Shown here one piece after another: positions 16,286-25,641 of a stretch of DNA of 64,000 bases (position 1 is its first letter; each line of letters starts with the position of its first letter). Position numbers and translations under genes: made by a program. Under the pieces are notes generated by a model, which saw only the letters and a list, made by a program, of their open reading frames with translations, searched no databases and was not told where the DNA came from. The stretch is from Salinimicrobium sp050750585 (GTDB lineage Bacteria > Bacteroidota > Bacteroidia > Flavobacteriales > Flavobacteriaceae). Location of the stretch: the NCBI RefSeq assembly GCF_050750585.1, contig NZ_JBOJLM010000001.1:1-64000 (forward strand), written 5' to 3'.

Positions 16286-17383
16286 TCAAAAATCAAACTT
16301 TAGCTGCACTGCAATTTCCTTCTTCTCCTCTTTTTCTTCCGCTTTATCGGTATTGAGGTTAGACAGGGAAATTCCGAGCAGGCGGACGCTTTCCCTCATT
16401 TTTTCCTGGTACAACAGCTCTTTTGCGGCTTCCAGGATCAATTCTTTTGAAGAGATGTAGTAAGACAGCGTTGTACTGCGGGTTTGCAGCGTAAAATCGC
16501 TGTATTTTATCTTTAGGGTGATCGTTTTTCCCGCAACCTTACTCCGGGCAAGGCGCCGCTCAATTTCTTCGGAAATATTCTCCAGCCGCTCCAGCATAAA
16601 AACTTCTGAAGATATATTCTCTTCAAAAGTGCGCTCTGCACCCAAAGATTTCCTTATTCGTGAAGGTTTTACTTCACTATTGTGAATTCCCCGCACCACC
16701 TGATAATAATATTCCCCGCTCTTTCCGAAGTGGTCATTGAGAAAATCAAGAGGTTTGGTTTTAAGGTCTTTTCCGGTAAAGATACCCAGCCTGTACATCT
16801 TTTCGGCAGTTACCTTGCCTACCCCGTAGAACTTCCTTATTTCGAGATCTTCCAGGAAAGCCTCCACCTCTTCGGGGTTTACGGTCTTTTGTCCGTTAGG
16901 TTTGTTGACGTCACTGGCTACCTTGGCAATGAATTTATTGATCGATATCCCTGCGGAAGCATTTAAACCAGTCTTCTCCTTTATCTTCTGCCGAATTTCT
17001 TTGGCGATCATCGTGGCACTGGGATTGCCTTTTTTATTCTGGGATACGTCAAGGTAGGCTTCATCAAGTGACAGGGGTTCTACAAGATCTGTATACTCAA
17101 AGAAAATATTCCTTATGCGCTGTGAAAGTTCCTTGTAGCGTTCAAATCTTGGCTTTACAAAGATGAGCTCGGGGCAATTGCGCTTTGCCAGCACACTGCT
17201 CATGGCACTTTTCACACCAAACTTGCGGGCTTCATAACTTGCCGCCGCTACAACGCCGCGCTGCGAACTACCGCCCACTGCAATAGGTTTACCGCGCAGT
17301 TCTGGGTTGTCTAACTGTTCTACCGAGGCATAGAACGCATCCATGTCTACGTGAATAATCTTCCGCTGTATGATCTCCTCCAT
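16286..17383 (-). CDS. dinB: DNA polymerase IV (Y-family, translesion)
   Basis: A 365-residue Y-family polymerase. Catalytic carboxylates lie in HVDMDAFYASVEQ (Asp13) and PLSLDEAYLDVS. The thumb contains helix-hairpin-helix segments around GVGKVTAEKMYRLG, and a little-finger domain follows. The C-terminus ends IAVQLKFDF, a plausible beta-clamp-binding tail of the QLxLF type. It performs error-prone bypass of damaged DNA. It is monocistronic and convergent with pyk. Confidence 0.93.
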   Translation of the reverse strand: MEEIIQRKIIHVDMDAFYASVEQLDNPELRGKPIAVGGSSQRGVVAAASYEARKFGVKSAMSSVLAKRNCPELIFVKPRFERYKELSQRIRNIFFEYTDLVEPLSLDEAYLDVSQNKKGNPSATMIAKEIRQKIKEKTGLNASAGISINKFIAKVASDVNKPNGQKTVNPEEVEAFLEDLEIRKFYGVGKVTAEKMYRLGIFTGKDLKTKPLDFLNDHFGKSGEYYYQVVRGIHNSEVKPSRIRKSLGAERTFEENISSEVFMLERLENISEEIERRLARSKVAGKTITLKIKYSDFTLQTRSTTLSYYISSKELILEAAKELLYQEKMRESVRLLGISLSNLNTDKAEEKEEKKEIAVQLKFDF

Positions 17384-17452
17384 CGCTGTAAAATTAGTGA
17401 ATCTTCAGCTTCAAGTTTTGAAATGGCGCTACTTCCGAAGAAAAAATAAGTC

Positions 17453-17471
17453 TCAAAAATACCATTTTTGA
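17453..17471. repeat. dispersed palindrome copy (TCAAAAATACCATTTTTGA)
   Basis: One base from the 19-bp consensus TCAAAAATGNCATTTTTGA; both outer arms are intact. It is intergenic, between the dinB start and the next plus-strand gene. The related copies are listed in the findings. Confidence 0.6.
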
Positions 17472-17524
17472 CTCCCTTTGATTTGAGACAGAAATCTGCT
17501 ACCTTCATAAAAAAAGAAAAAACT

Positions 17525-18187
17525 ATGAAAACAGCTATTATATTGGGAGCCACAGGCCTTACAGGTGGAGAGTTGCTCGAAAGGCTGCTGAAGGATAAGC
17601 GCTATGACAAGATCAAACTTTTCTCCCGCTCTACCGCAGGTGTCAAAAACGACAAAATTGAAGAACATTTAATTGACCTGTTCGAGCTGGAAAAACACGC
17701 AGATGATTTTGTGGCCGATGAAGTGTACTGCTGTATTGGCACTACCCAGGCAAAAACGCCCGATGAGGATACTTATCACAAAATTGACTACGGAATTCCC
17801 GTAAATGCTGCAAAACTGGCCAAAAAGAACGGAATTTCGAGGTTTTTGGTGATCTCGGCCCTGGGAGCCGATGAAGAAAACCGCTTTTTCTACAACCGTA
17901 CAAAAGGAGAAATGGAACGCGACGTAAAGGCGCAGGGCATTGCCGAAACTTACATTTTTGAACCTTCCCTTATCGCCGGGAAGCGCGATGAAAAACGCCC
18001 TTTTGAAGCCGCCTGGCAAAAGACGATGAGTGTGGGCAACCACCTGCTTATTGGGCCGCTTAAAAAGTACAGGAGTATTCTTGCCGGAAAGATCGCCGAT
18101 GCCATGATCTACGTGGCCAACAATAAATATTCGGCTACCTGTATAAAATCTTCGGAAATTAGGGAAATTGCCGATAGTTACCGTTAA
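17525..18187 (+). CDS. NAD(P)H-binding oxidoreductase (HTATIP2/semialdehyde-dehydrogenase-like)
   Basis: A 220-residue Rossmann-fold protein starting MKTAIILGATGLTGGELLE, with the glycine-rich nucleotide motif GATGLTG and a later FLVISALGADEENRFFYNRTKGEMER that matches the atypical SDR/NmrA-like HTATIP2 group. Substrate unknown. ATG 17525 is preferred over an upstream start at 17468, because the nucleotide-binding strand normally begins within five residues of the N-terminus and the extra residues look like leader sequence. It is followed 9 nt later by a CYTH-domain gene. Confidence 0.8.
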   Translation: MKTAIILGATGLTGGELLERLLKDKRYDKIKLFSRSTAGVKNDKIEEHLIDLFELEKHADDFVADEVYCCIGTTQAKTPDEDTYHKIDYGIPVNAAKLAKKNGISRFLVISALGADEENRFFYNRTKGEMERDVKAQGIAETYIFEPSLIAGKRDEKRPFEAAWQKTMSVGNHLLIGPLKKYRSILAGKIADAMIYVANNKYSATCIKSSEIREIADSYR

Positions 18188-18196
18188 TCATTGTAC

Positions 18197-18682
18197 ATGC
18201 AGGAAATAGAACGCAAATTTCTCATTTTAGAGATCTCCGATTTTAAAGAGGAAGCCCGAAACAAGACCAGAATCGTGCAGGGCTATCTCAACTCGGCACC
18301 CGAAAGAACCGTGAGGGTGCGCATAAAGGCTGAAAAAGGCTTTTTGACCATTAAGGGAAAAAGCTGTAGCGACGGCCTCTCACGTTTTGAATGGGAAAAG
18401 GAAATTCCCCTTTTTGAAGCCGAAGAACTGCTGAAGCTTTGTGAGCCGGGTGTCATTGAAAAATTCAGGTATGAGGTTGAAGTAGGGGAGCACATTTTTG
18501 AAGTCGACGAGTTTATAGGTCTTAATGAAGGCCTGCTAATGGCTGAAGTGGAGCTTCAACATGAAAATGAAGAATTTTTAAAGCCGGCATGGCTGGGTAA
18601 AGAAGTAACAGGAGAAAAGCGTTACTACAATTCTTACCTCAGTAAATTTCCTTTTAAGGAATGGCAAATATCAAGACCATGA
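18197..18682 (+). CDS. CYTH-domain protein (triphosphate tunnel metalloenzyme family)
   Basis: A 161-residue protein beginning with the diagnostic EIERKFL (ExExK) motif, followed by VRVRIKAEKGFLTIKGKS and EKFRYEVEVGEHIFEVDEF. These basic and acidic strands form the tunnel that binds triphosphates and metal ions. Bacterial members hydrolyse inorganic triphosphate or act as thiamine-triphosphatase-like enzymes; which applies here is not visible. ATG 18197 is preferred to TTG 18191. Its stop overlaps the ATG of the next gene (ATGA). Confidence 0.85.
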   Translation: MQEIERKFLILEISDFKEEARNKTRIVQGYLNSAPERTVRVRIKAEKGFLTIKGKSCSDGLSRFEWEKEIPLFEAEELLKLCEPGVIEKFRYEVEVGEHIFEVDEFIGLNEGLLMAEVELQHENEEFLKPAWLGKEVTGEKRYYNSYLSKFPFKEWQISRP

Positions 18683-19182
18683 AAAGACTTATCTTTTTAG
18701 GAAGTGCACTTTTGTTGATCACATCATGCAACCAGAGCCGTGACACCAGGGGAATTCCAGGGCCGGAAGAGGTGGAGGCAAGAATGCCCGATACCATTAA
18801 GGATGCTGAACAGGAAGCGGCAGAGCTTCAGAAGCAGGGTTACCAGATTTTTTTGAATGGGCAGGGGGAAGAACAGCAGCTCATGCAGCAGTACTTTATA
18901 GTGTTTCTGAAAAAAGGAGAAGATAGAACCCAGGATTCTCTTACAGCTGCGAAGCTTCAGCAAGAGCACCTGGCGCATCTTGAGCGAATGGCTTCAGAAG
19001 GATATCTCAGCATGGCAGGTCCTTTTGGTGACGACGGTGATATTAGAGGAATTGCAGTTTATAATACCCCAAACCTCGAAATGGCCGACAGTCTGGCGAG
19101 GCTTGATCCCATGGTTGTGGCTGGAAGGTTAGCCATTGAAGTCTATCCATGGTGGGCAGCAAAAGGCAGCGCGCTTAAATAG
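18679..19182 (+). CDS. YciI-like domain lipoprotein
   Basis: A 167-residue predicted lipoprotein. The signal MKRLIFLGSALLLITSC ends in a lipobox with Cys17. The domain from about residue 70 (YFIVFLKKGEDR, then EHLAHLERMASEGYLSMAGPF and LARLDPMVVAGRLAIEVYPW) matches the YciI/YCII alpha-beta fold, whose members are mostly cytoplasmic. Attachment to the envelope is unusual for the family. ATG 18679 overlaps the CYTH stop; an in-frame ATG at 18661 would spoil the signal peptide. Function is unknown. Confidence 0.75.
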   Translation: MKRLIFLGSALLLITSCNQSRDTRGIPGPEEVEARMPDTIKDAEQEAAELQKQGYQIFLNGQGEEQQLMQQYFIVFLKKGEDRTQDSLTAAKLQQEHLAHLERMASEGYLSMAGPFGDDGDIRGIAVYNTPNLEMADSLARLDPMVVAGRLAIEVYPWWAAKGSALK

Positions 19183-19192
19183 GAACTGAAGC

Positions 19193-19221
19193 AAAAAAAA
19201 GCAGCCCCGAAAAAACGGGGC
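19193..19221 (-). terminator. terminator of the RND efflux operon
   Basis: GCCCCG (19204-19209) and CGGGGC (19216-19221) around six A, with an A-run at 19193-19200 that becomes the T-tract on the minus strand, 33 nt past the last efflux gene. Confidence 0.8.
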
Positions 19222-19254
19222 CACTCCAACAACTAAAAATCCAATCATGAAAAG

Positions 19255-20658
19255 TTACTCCCAGCCGCCTCCCAGCGCCTGGTATAGATCTACTATGGCA
19301 CTAAGCTCATCATACCTTATATTCACCAGTTCCAGTTGAGAATTAAGAGCATTTTCTCTTGCTGTCAATACTTCAAGATAGTTTGCAAAGCCACTGTTAA
19401 GCAAGTCTTCTGAGTAAGAAGTGGCCAAATCGTAGGCCTCAAACTCATCCTGTTTGAAATCAAATTTTCTATCGGCTGCAGCATAATTATAAAGGGCATC
19501 CGAAACTTCTCTGGAGGCATCCAAAATAGCTCTTCTAAATTCCAGAAATGCAATTTCCTGTTGAGCCTGGGCTACTTCATACTGCGTCCTTATCTCTCGT
19601 CGATTAAAGATGGGCTGAGTAAGGTTGCCTATAATGGTGGCAAATAAGGAATTGCTGTCGATAAGTTCTTCTATGTCGAGACTTTGGAAACCTCCGGTTG
19701 CAGTGAGTCGCAGTGCCGGATAAAAGCTGCTTCGTGCAGCATTGGTTAGCTGGAAAGCATTGACAAGATTATATTCTGCCGCAATAACATCGGGCCTGTT
19801 TCTCAACAGCTGTACCGGCACTCCTGTTCTTAGTTCGGTATTGAGCTCCTGCCGTCCAAGGTCGCTCCTTACAATGGCATGAGGGGCTTCTCCTAAGAGG
19901 ATTGAGAAAGTATTTTCCAGAAGCCTTATTTGGTTAGCAAGTTCTATTTCAACAGCTTGTGCCTGATATAGCTGGGCTTCAGTTTGTTTTACGCCCACCT
20001 CGGTCACATTCCCTGCTTCTTTAAGAGCTCTAATAGTTTCCACGCTATTGATCCTGTTCGCCACCGTTTCCCGGGTAATTTCCAGTTGTTCATCTAAAGC
20101 CAAAAGTTGATAATACAGGTTGGCAACATTGGCAACCAACCTGGTCTTCACAGCCTGGTGTGCAGCTACTGTTTGTAGGTAGGCCGCTCTTTGTGCCCTT
20201 TCATTGCTTCTTATCCTTCCCCATATATCGGCTTCCCAGGACAGGTTGGCGGTAGCATCATATTGAGTAATACCACCATCAAAGAAGCTTCCAAACTGGC
20301 TGTTTTGTGCTAATCCCTGATGGTTTACCTGCGCTGATAGTCCCAGCGTTGGATAATAACTTGCCTTGGCCTGCTTCAGGTAAGCACCTGCAGCTTCAAT
20401 TTGCTGCAGTGCTATTCTAATGTCGATATTATTCTCCAGTGCCCGGTCAATATGGTTTGTCAGTACAGGGTCTGTAAAGAGTTCTCTCCACGAGATCCTG
20501 GCCATAGACAAAGTATCTGTAGGCAGATTATCGGTTCTGTAAGCTTCGTTTTCAACTACTTCTTCGGGCCTGGAATATTCCTTAGCTACAAAACATGACT
20601 GAAGAGATAGCAGGACCGCGGGAATTAAAATGAACTTGTATATATTTAGTCTTCTCAT
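19255..20658 (-). CDS. efflux system outer-membrane lipoprotein (OprM/NodT family)
   Basis: A 467-residue TolC-like outer-membrane channel subunit. The signal peptide ends LLSLQSC, so the mature protein starts with a lipidated Cys. Two coiled-coil/OEP repeats follow, with ISWRELFTDPVLTNHIDRALENN and YNLVNAFQLTNAARSSFYPALRLTA as typical NodT landmarks. It completes the tripartite pump, exporting drugs through the outer membrane. It is the last gene of the operon, 3 nt after the RND gene. Confidence 0.93.
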   Translation of the reverse strand: MRRLNIYKFILIPAVLLSLQSCFVAKEYSRPEEVVENEAYRTDNLPTDTLSMARISWRELFTDPVLTNHIDRALENNIDIRIALQQIEAAGAYLKQAKASYYPTLGLSAQVNHQGLAQNSQFGSFFDGGITQYDATANLSWEADIWGRIRSNERAQRAAYLQTVAAHQAVKTRLVANVANLYYQLLALDEQLEITRETVANRINSVETIRALKEAGNVTEVGVKQTEAQLYQAQAVEIELANQIRLLENTFSILLGEAPHAIVRSDLGRQELNTELRTGVPVQLLRNRPDVIAAEYNLVNAFQLTNAARSSFYPALRLTATGGFQSLDIEELIDSNSLFATIIGNLTQPIFNRREIRTQYEVAQAQQEIAFLEFRRAILDASREVSDALYNYAAADRKFDFKQDEFEAYDLATSYSEDLLNSGFANYLEVLTARENALNSQLELVNIRYDELSAIVDLYQALGGGWE

Positions 20659-20661
20659 TTT

Positions 20662-23600
20662 CTATAGGTTTTCATTTGCGGCTTTAGGTTGTCCCGAGAT
20701 TTTTTCCTGGAGCCATTGGAACAGGATGTATAGAATTGGGATGATAAAGATTCCCAGTAGGGTACCTATTAACAATCCACCAACGGCACCTGTACCAATA
20801 GACCTGTTTCCTGCAGCTCCTGTTCCTGTAGCGAACACCAGAGGAAGAAGCCCCACAATAAAGGCAAACGAGGTCATAAGAATAGGACGTAAACGTGCTT
20901 TTGCAGCTCCAAGAGCCGAGTCAACAATTGAGTTTCCGGCATTTCGCCTTTGCACGGCAAATTCCACAATCAAAATGGCATTTTTGGCAAGTAAGCCCAG
21001 TAGCATGATAAGCGCGATCTGGAAATAGATGTTGTTCTCCAGTCCTGTAAGGGCTGTGGTAACATAAGCTCCCATTACCCCAACCGGTAGCGATAGCAGT
21101 ACGGCAAGCGGAAGTAAATAACTTTCATATTGTGCTGCAAGAATAAAGAATACAAATAGCACACTTAGAAAGAAGATGAAAGTCGTTTGGTTTCCGGCCG
21201 ATACCTCTTCCCTGGTAAGCCCAGAAAATCCGATATCAAATCCTTCCGGAAGAGATCCTGTTCCCACTTCCTGTACGGCAGCAATAGCATCTCCCGAAGA
21301 AAATCCTGGTGCCGGTGCACCGTTCACACTGGCCGAGTTAAAGAGGTTAAACCTGGTAACCGACTGTGGCCCGTAAACCCTGCTTAGGGTTACAAACTGC
21401 GTGATAGGAGCCATTTCTCCCTGGGAGTTACGCACAAAGATCGAGTTGAGATCATCTACAGTGGCCCGGTCTTCGGGCAGCGCCTGTACATAAACCCTGT
21501 ATTGTTTTCCAAAGCGGGCAAAATCGGCTGCGTATACAGATCCTATATAAGACTGCAACGTAGAGAAAATAGTACCTATATCTACTCCTGCTTCTTTTGC
21601 CTTCGGAATATTTAAGTCGATCTCGTACTGCGGATAATTGGTGTTGAAAGAACTGTTGGCGTACAGGATTTCGGGTCTGGCTGAAAGATCGGCCAGGTAA
21701 TTTCGTGTTGCGGCATCAAGGTCTTCAAAACTACCCCCTGTACGGTCTAGTACCTTTAATTCAAATCCTGAAGAGGTCCCGAATCCTGGTACACTTGGAG
21801 GCTGGAAAAAGAGAATATTGGCATCAGATATTCCTGCAGCGGCACCAAAGAGTTTTGCTATGATATCTTCGGCCGACATGCCATCTTCGGTCCTTTCATC
21901 CCAGTTGTCTAGTTTGATAAAGCCAATTCCGTAGTTACTACCGGCACCTCCAAGGAAGCTGAAACCGTTTACTACAGAAGCCATATTAATTCCGGGAATT
22001 TGTTGTGCTCTTCGGCTCAATTCCGCAGTAACCTCGGCAGTTCTATCAAGAGAAGCACCTGCAGGCAATTCGATATTGGCGAAGATCATCCCACGGTCTT
22101 CATCGGGTACAAACCCGGTAGGAGTCGTAGATGAAGCCCAGAAGATCCCTCCTATGGCAGCTATAATGATCGCGCCGGTTATCCATTTGTTTTTGTATAG
22201 GAAAGAAACCGAATTCACATACTTCTTCGTAGTGACATCAAAAGCCACGTTAAAGGTTGAAAAGAAGCGCTTCAAAAAGCCTTTTCTTTTTCCTTCTTTT
22301 TCGTCGTGAGGCTTCAGAAAGAGCGCACAAAGGGCCGGACTCAGAGTTAAGGCGTTTACTGCTGAAATAGCGATTGCCACCATTAAAGTTACCCCAAACT
22401 GTTCGTAGAAAACTCCTGTAGGGCCTGAAATAAATGTAACCGGAATAAACACCGCACCCATCACCAAAGTAATAGAGATAATTGCACCTGCAATTTCTTC
22501 CATGGCCGAATGGGTTGCTTTTTTGGCATTTTCGGCACCCTCTTCCAGCTTGGCGTGTACCGCCTCTACAACCACAATGGCATCATCTACTACAATACCA
22601 ATTGCCAGTACAAGTGCAAATAACGTAAGCAGGTTGATGGAGTAACCAAAGAGGTTGAGGAAAAAGAAGGTTCCAATAATAGACACCGGCACTGCAATGG
22701 CCGGAATAAGAGTAGATTTAAAATCCTGAAGGAAGATAAACACTACCAGGAATACCAGTAAAAAGGCTTCAAAAATTGTGATTACCACCTTGCTTATAGA
22801 AGCGTTCAGAAACTCGTTCGAGTCAAAGTTGATCACTGTTTTAAGTCCGGTAGGATAGTTTTTTTCGAGCTCATCAAGTTTATCGTGAACAGTCTCGATA
22901 ATTTCCTGGGCGTTTGATCCCGGAGTTTGATAAACTGCCATACTCACCCCCGGTTTTCCGTTGGTGAAAGAGATCACATTATAACCCTGGGCATCAAGTT
23001 CTACTTCGGCAACATCTTCAAGTTTCAAGAACCTTCCGTCGTCAAGAGCTTTAATAACAATATTGTTGTAGTCTTCGGGGGTATTATATCTACCACTGTA
23101 CCTAATCACATATTCAAAAGCTTCAGCATTATTTTGACCTAAAGATCCGGCTGCAGCTTCCTGGCTTTGCTCGTTAATGGCACCAATAACATCTGAAGGG
23201 ATCAGGTTGTAGGCGGCCATTTTTTCAGGTTGTAACCAAACCCTCATCGCATAGGTTTTGGCTCCAAACACACTCACGTCACCAACCCCGTTGATCCTTT
23301 TAAGTTCAGGGATCACGTTGATGTTAAGGTAATTCTGAATAAATGTAGCGTCGTAAGCTTCATTTTCAGAAAGTACCGTGAGGAACATGAGGGCACTGGT
23401 TTGCTGCTTTTGGGTAGTAACCCCACTCTGAGTAACCTCGCGTGGCAGTAAAGGAGTAGCACGGGCCACCCTGTTCTGTACGTTTACCGAAGCAATATCG
23501 GGGTCTACGCCCTGTTTAAAGAATACATTGATGCTTGCACTACCGTTGTTACTGGCAGTTGAGGTAATGTAATCCATTCCCTCAACCCCGTTAATTTGCT

Positions 23601-23799
23601 CTTCAATGGGAATGATCACACTTTCGAGTACGGTAGCTGCGTTGGCCCCGGCATAATTGGCATTTACCTGCACCGTGGGGGGAGCAATATCGGGATATTG
23701 GGTCACCGGTAAAGTGGTGATGGCCAAAATTCCCAGCATAACTATAACTATCGAGACTACTGTAGATAGTACAGGTCTCTCTATAAAAGTCTTTAGCAT
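20662..23799 (-). CDS. RND multidrug efflux transporter, HAE1 (AcrB-like) inner-membrane subunit
   Basis: A 1045-residue AcrB/MexB-type proton-drug antiporter of normal length. The N-terminal membrane helix (FIERPVLSTVVSIVIVMLGILAI) and TLPVTQYPDIAPPTV are characteristic. The proton-relay Asp pair is present in transmembrane helix 4 (VLAIGIVVDDAIVVVE), and GLLAKNAILIVEFAVQRR marks the second half. Large porter loops lie between the helices. It works with the adaptor encoded 9 nt upstream and the channel downstream. Substrate range cannot be read from sequence. Confidence 0.95.
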   Translation of the reverse strand: MLKTFIERPVLSTVVSIVIVMLGILAITTLPVTQYPDIAPPTVQVNANYAGANAATVLESVIIPIEEQINGVEGMDYITSTASNNGSASINVFFKQGVDPDIASVNVQNRVARATPLLPREVTQSGVTTQKQQTSALMFLTVLSENEAYDATFIQNYLNINVIPELKRINGVGDVSVFGAKTYAMRVWLQPEKMAAYNLIPSDVIGAINEQSQEAAAGSLGQNNAEAFEYVIRYSGRYNTPEDYNNIVIKALDDGRFLKLEDVAEVELDAQGYNVISFTNGKPGVSMAVYQTPGSNAQEIIETVHDKLDELEKNYPTGLKTVINFDSNEFLNASISKVVITIFEAFLLVFLVVFIFLQDFKSTLIPAIAVPVSIIGTFFFLNLFGYSINLLTLFALVLAIGIVVDDAIVVVEAVHAKLEEGAENAKKATHSAMEEIAGAIISITLVMGAVFIPVTFISGPTGVFYEQFGVTLMVAIAISAVNALTLSPALCALFLKPHDEKEGKRKGFLKRFFSTFNVAFDVTTKKYVNSVSFLYKNKWITGAIIIAAIGGIFWASSTTPTGFVPDEDRGMIFANIELPAGASLDRTAEVTAELSRRAQQIPGINMASVVNGFSFLGGAGSNYGIGFIKLDNWDERTEDGMSAEDIIAKLFGAAAGISDANILFFQPPSVPGFGTSSGFELKVLDRTGGSFEDLDAATRNYLADLSARPEILYANSSFNTNYPQYEIDLNIPKAKEAGVDIGTIFSTLQSYIGSVYAADFARFGKQYRVYVQALPEDRATVDDLNSIFVRNSQGEMAPITQFVTLSRVYGPQSVTRFNLFNSASVNGAPAPGFSSGDAIAAVQEVGTGSLPEGFDIGFSGLTREEVSAGNQTTFIFFLSVLFVFFILAAQYESYLLPLAVLLSLPVGVMGAYVTTALTGLENNIYFQIALIMLLGLLAKNAILIVEFAVQRRNAGNSIVDSALGAAKARLRPILMTSFAFIVGLLPLVFATGTGAAGNRSIGTGAVGGLLIGTLLGIFIIPILYILFQWLQEKISGQPKAANENL

Positions 23800-23808
23800 T
23801 AGTCGTTC

Positions 23809-24927
23809 TTATTTAAAGATTGGTTTAATGGAAGTGGCAATACTGTCAAAGGATACAGGCTGAGGAATAATTGGAGTGTTATTTCTCAATTTTCCAACTC
23901 CCTGCGCTACGACCTTATCTCCAGGTTTAAGTCCTTCTCCCACTACAATAAGGTTTTGAACGCGGTCAAGCACCTCAATTGGTGCACTGGTAGCAAGGCT
24001 GTCTCCCTGTACTGTGTACACATACACAATTCCCTGTTGTTCAAAGGAAGCAGATTCGGGTACTACCGGAACGTCTTCATAGGTACGCGGAATTCTAATT
24101 CTCCCGCTGTTACCGCTGGCAAGAATACCGTTAGGGTTAGGGAACATCGCTCTAAAGCTCACTGTTCCTGTTGATGGATCAATTTGCCCTGTTACGGTTT
24201 GAATCTCTCCTGTTTCAGAATAGATCCTGTCGTTCACCAGTTGAAGTTGTACCGGCGGGAAATTTTCTATTTTTTCTGAAAGGTTTTCCCCTTCAGCATT
24301 TTGAATGAAGTCTAAATAATCTCTTTCATTCATAGAGAAAAAGGCATAAACCTCATCAATGTCTGAAACAGTGGTGAGTGGTGTTGGATCACCCGGACTA
24401 ACCAGCGCTCCTTCTCTAAAATTAATGGCACCTACATAACCATCTACAGGGCTCTTTATAGTGGCGTAACCAATATTTGCGGCAATACTGCTATAACCGG
24501 CTTTTGCCTGCTCAAGTCTTGCTTTTGCAGTTTCAAGTTGTACCGGGCTTATAATCCCTTTTTCTACAAGGGGCTGTAATTTATCTACCTCTACCTGTGC
24601 CGCATTTACGTTAGCTTTAGCTGCACCGGCTTCCTGTGATAAAGACTCGGTTTCAAGCCTGAAAAGCGTTTGGCCTTTTCTCACTTTTTCTCCTTCATCT
24701 ACTAATACTTGCGTAACATATCCGGGGACTTTTGCTCTCACGGCACTGCTTACCGTACCTTCAATACTAACGGGATATGAAGTAAAACCTGTGATGGTTC
24801 TTTGTGGAACTTCAATAACCGGAAAAGGAGTGGCAGCACCACGTTGGGCTGCGCCTGCCTGCTGGTCCTGGCATGAAAAAGCCATAAAGGCAATTAACAT
24901 CATTCCTATAGCGTGTAGTTTTCTCAT
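23809..24927 (-). CDS. efflux RND transporter periplasmic adaptor subunit (membrane fusion protein)
   Basis: A 372-residue AcrA-type adaptor. The signal MRKLHAIGMMLIAFMAFSC has a lipobox, so it is anchored as a lipoprotein. A lipoyl/barrel-sandwich domain (VRAKVPGYVTQVLVDEGEKVRKGQTLF), an alpha-hairpin (residues ~100-150) and a beta-barrel with KSPVDGYVGAINFREGALV follow. It joins the RND pump to the outer-membrane channel. It starts 19 nt after the regulator gene. Confidence 0.93.
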   Translation of the reverse strand: MRKLHAIGMMLIAFMAFSCQDQQAGAAQRGAATPFPVIEVPQRTITGFTSYPVSIEGTVSSAVRAKVPGYVTQVLVDEGEKVRKGQTLFRLETESLSQEAGAAKANVNAAQVEVDKLQPLVEKGIISPVQLETAKARLEQAKAGYSSIAANIGYATIKSPVDGYVGAINFREGALVSPGDPTPLTTVSDIDEVYAFFSMNERDYLDFIQNAEGENLSEKIENFPPVQLQLVNDRIYSETGEIQTVTGQIDPSTGTVSFRAMFPNPNGILASGNSGRIRIPRTYEDVPVVPESASFEQQGIVYVYTVQGDSLATSAPIEVLDRVQNLIVVGEGLKPGDKVVAQGVGKLRNNTPIIPQPVSFDSIATSIKPIFK

Positions 24928-24946
24928 ATTCTGCTTTCTGTCTGTT

Positions 24947-25435
24947 TTAATTGTTTCTAGATAAAAGTTTGTCCCTGAATTTTTTTACTGCGTTTGAAGT
25001 TTCCTCTAAATAAGTGAGAAAATCTTCCTGAAATTCCAGATCAAATTGAAAGCCGCCGGTTTCCCTGGCTTCGCAATTGCACTGCTCTTTATATGCCCGA
25101 ATTTTGAGGTGGAGCCTTTTCTCTTTGTCCCATTTTGTGATCATTTCCTCCATTAGATTGAGGATAAGATTAGGGTCAATGACAAAGTACCGCTTGCGGT
25201 CCCCAGGTTTGGTAAAATATGTTACCCTGTTTGTTGCTTGAAGATGATCCAGATGAGTAGAAACCGTACTTTTTCCTGCACTTAATTCACACACCATCTC
25301 ATCGAAAGTCACCCCTCTTCTTCCCGCAAGAATAAGAGTAGCAAGAATACGCGCTGCAAGGGGAGCAAGATTGTCCTCCTCCAGGTGTACTCCCAGTTCT
25401 TCTATTAGCGTCTTTCGCTGAATTTCTAAGTCCAC
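24947..25435 (-). CDS. GbsR/MarR-family transcriptional regulator
   Basis: A 162-residue winged-helix protein of the GbsR branch. The DNA-binding region is ILATLILAGRRGVTFDEMVCELSAGKSTVSTHLDHLQATNRVTYF (residues ~30-75). The C-terminal half is helical and likely dimerises. It is the first gene of the four-gene efflux operon, so it most likely represses its own operon and responds to a pump substrate. The Cys-containing EQCNCEARE stretch could sense redox state or metal, but that is speculation. Confidence 0.88.
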   Translation of the reverse strand: MDLEIQRKTLIEELGVHLEEDNLAPLAARILATLILAGRRGVTFDEMVCELSAGKSTVSTHLDHLQATNRVTYFTKPGDRKRYFVIDPNLILNLMEEMITKWDKEKRLHLKIRAYKEQCNCEARETGGFQFDLEFQEDFLTYLEETSNAVKKFRDKLLSRNN

Positions 25436-25641
25436 GTTTTTAACTTCTCAAATTTGAAGCTGCAAAACTACCACTTAGTTCGGGAATTTCCGAACTAAAG
25501 GAACTATAAAATTTTGTTAATGCCTGCTGCCTGAATATGAAAAAAGCCGCCTAAAAGCTATTGTTGTCATCCTGAAGTTTCAGAAACGACATTTTAAGAG
25601 CTTTTAAGACAGCTTTTTAGGAGGTGTATTCTGAAGGAATA

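Noticed and set aside
17468..17524. Extended N-terminus of the NAD(P)-binding protein
   Set aside because: The added residues precede a nucleotide-binding motif that normally starts at the N-terminus.
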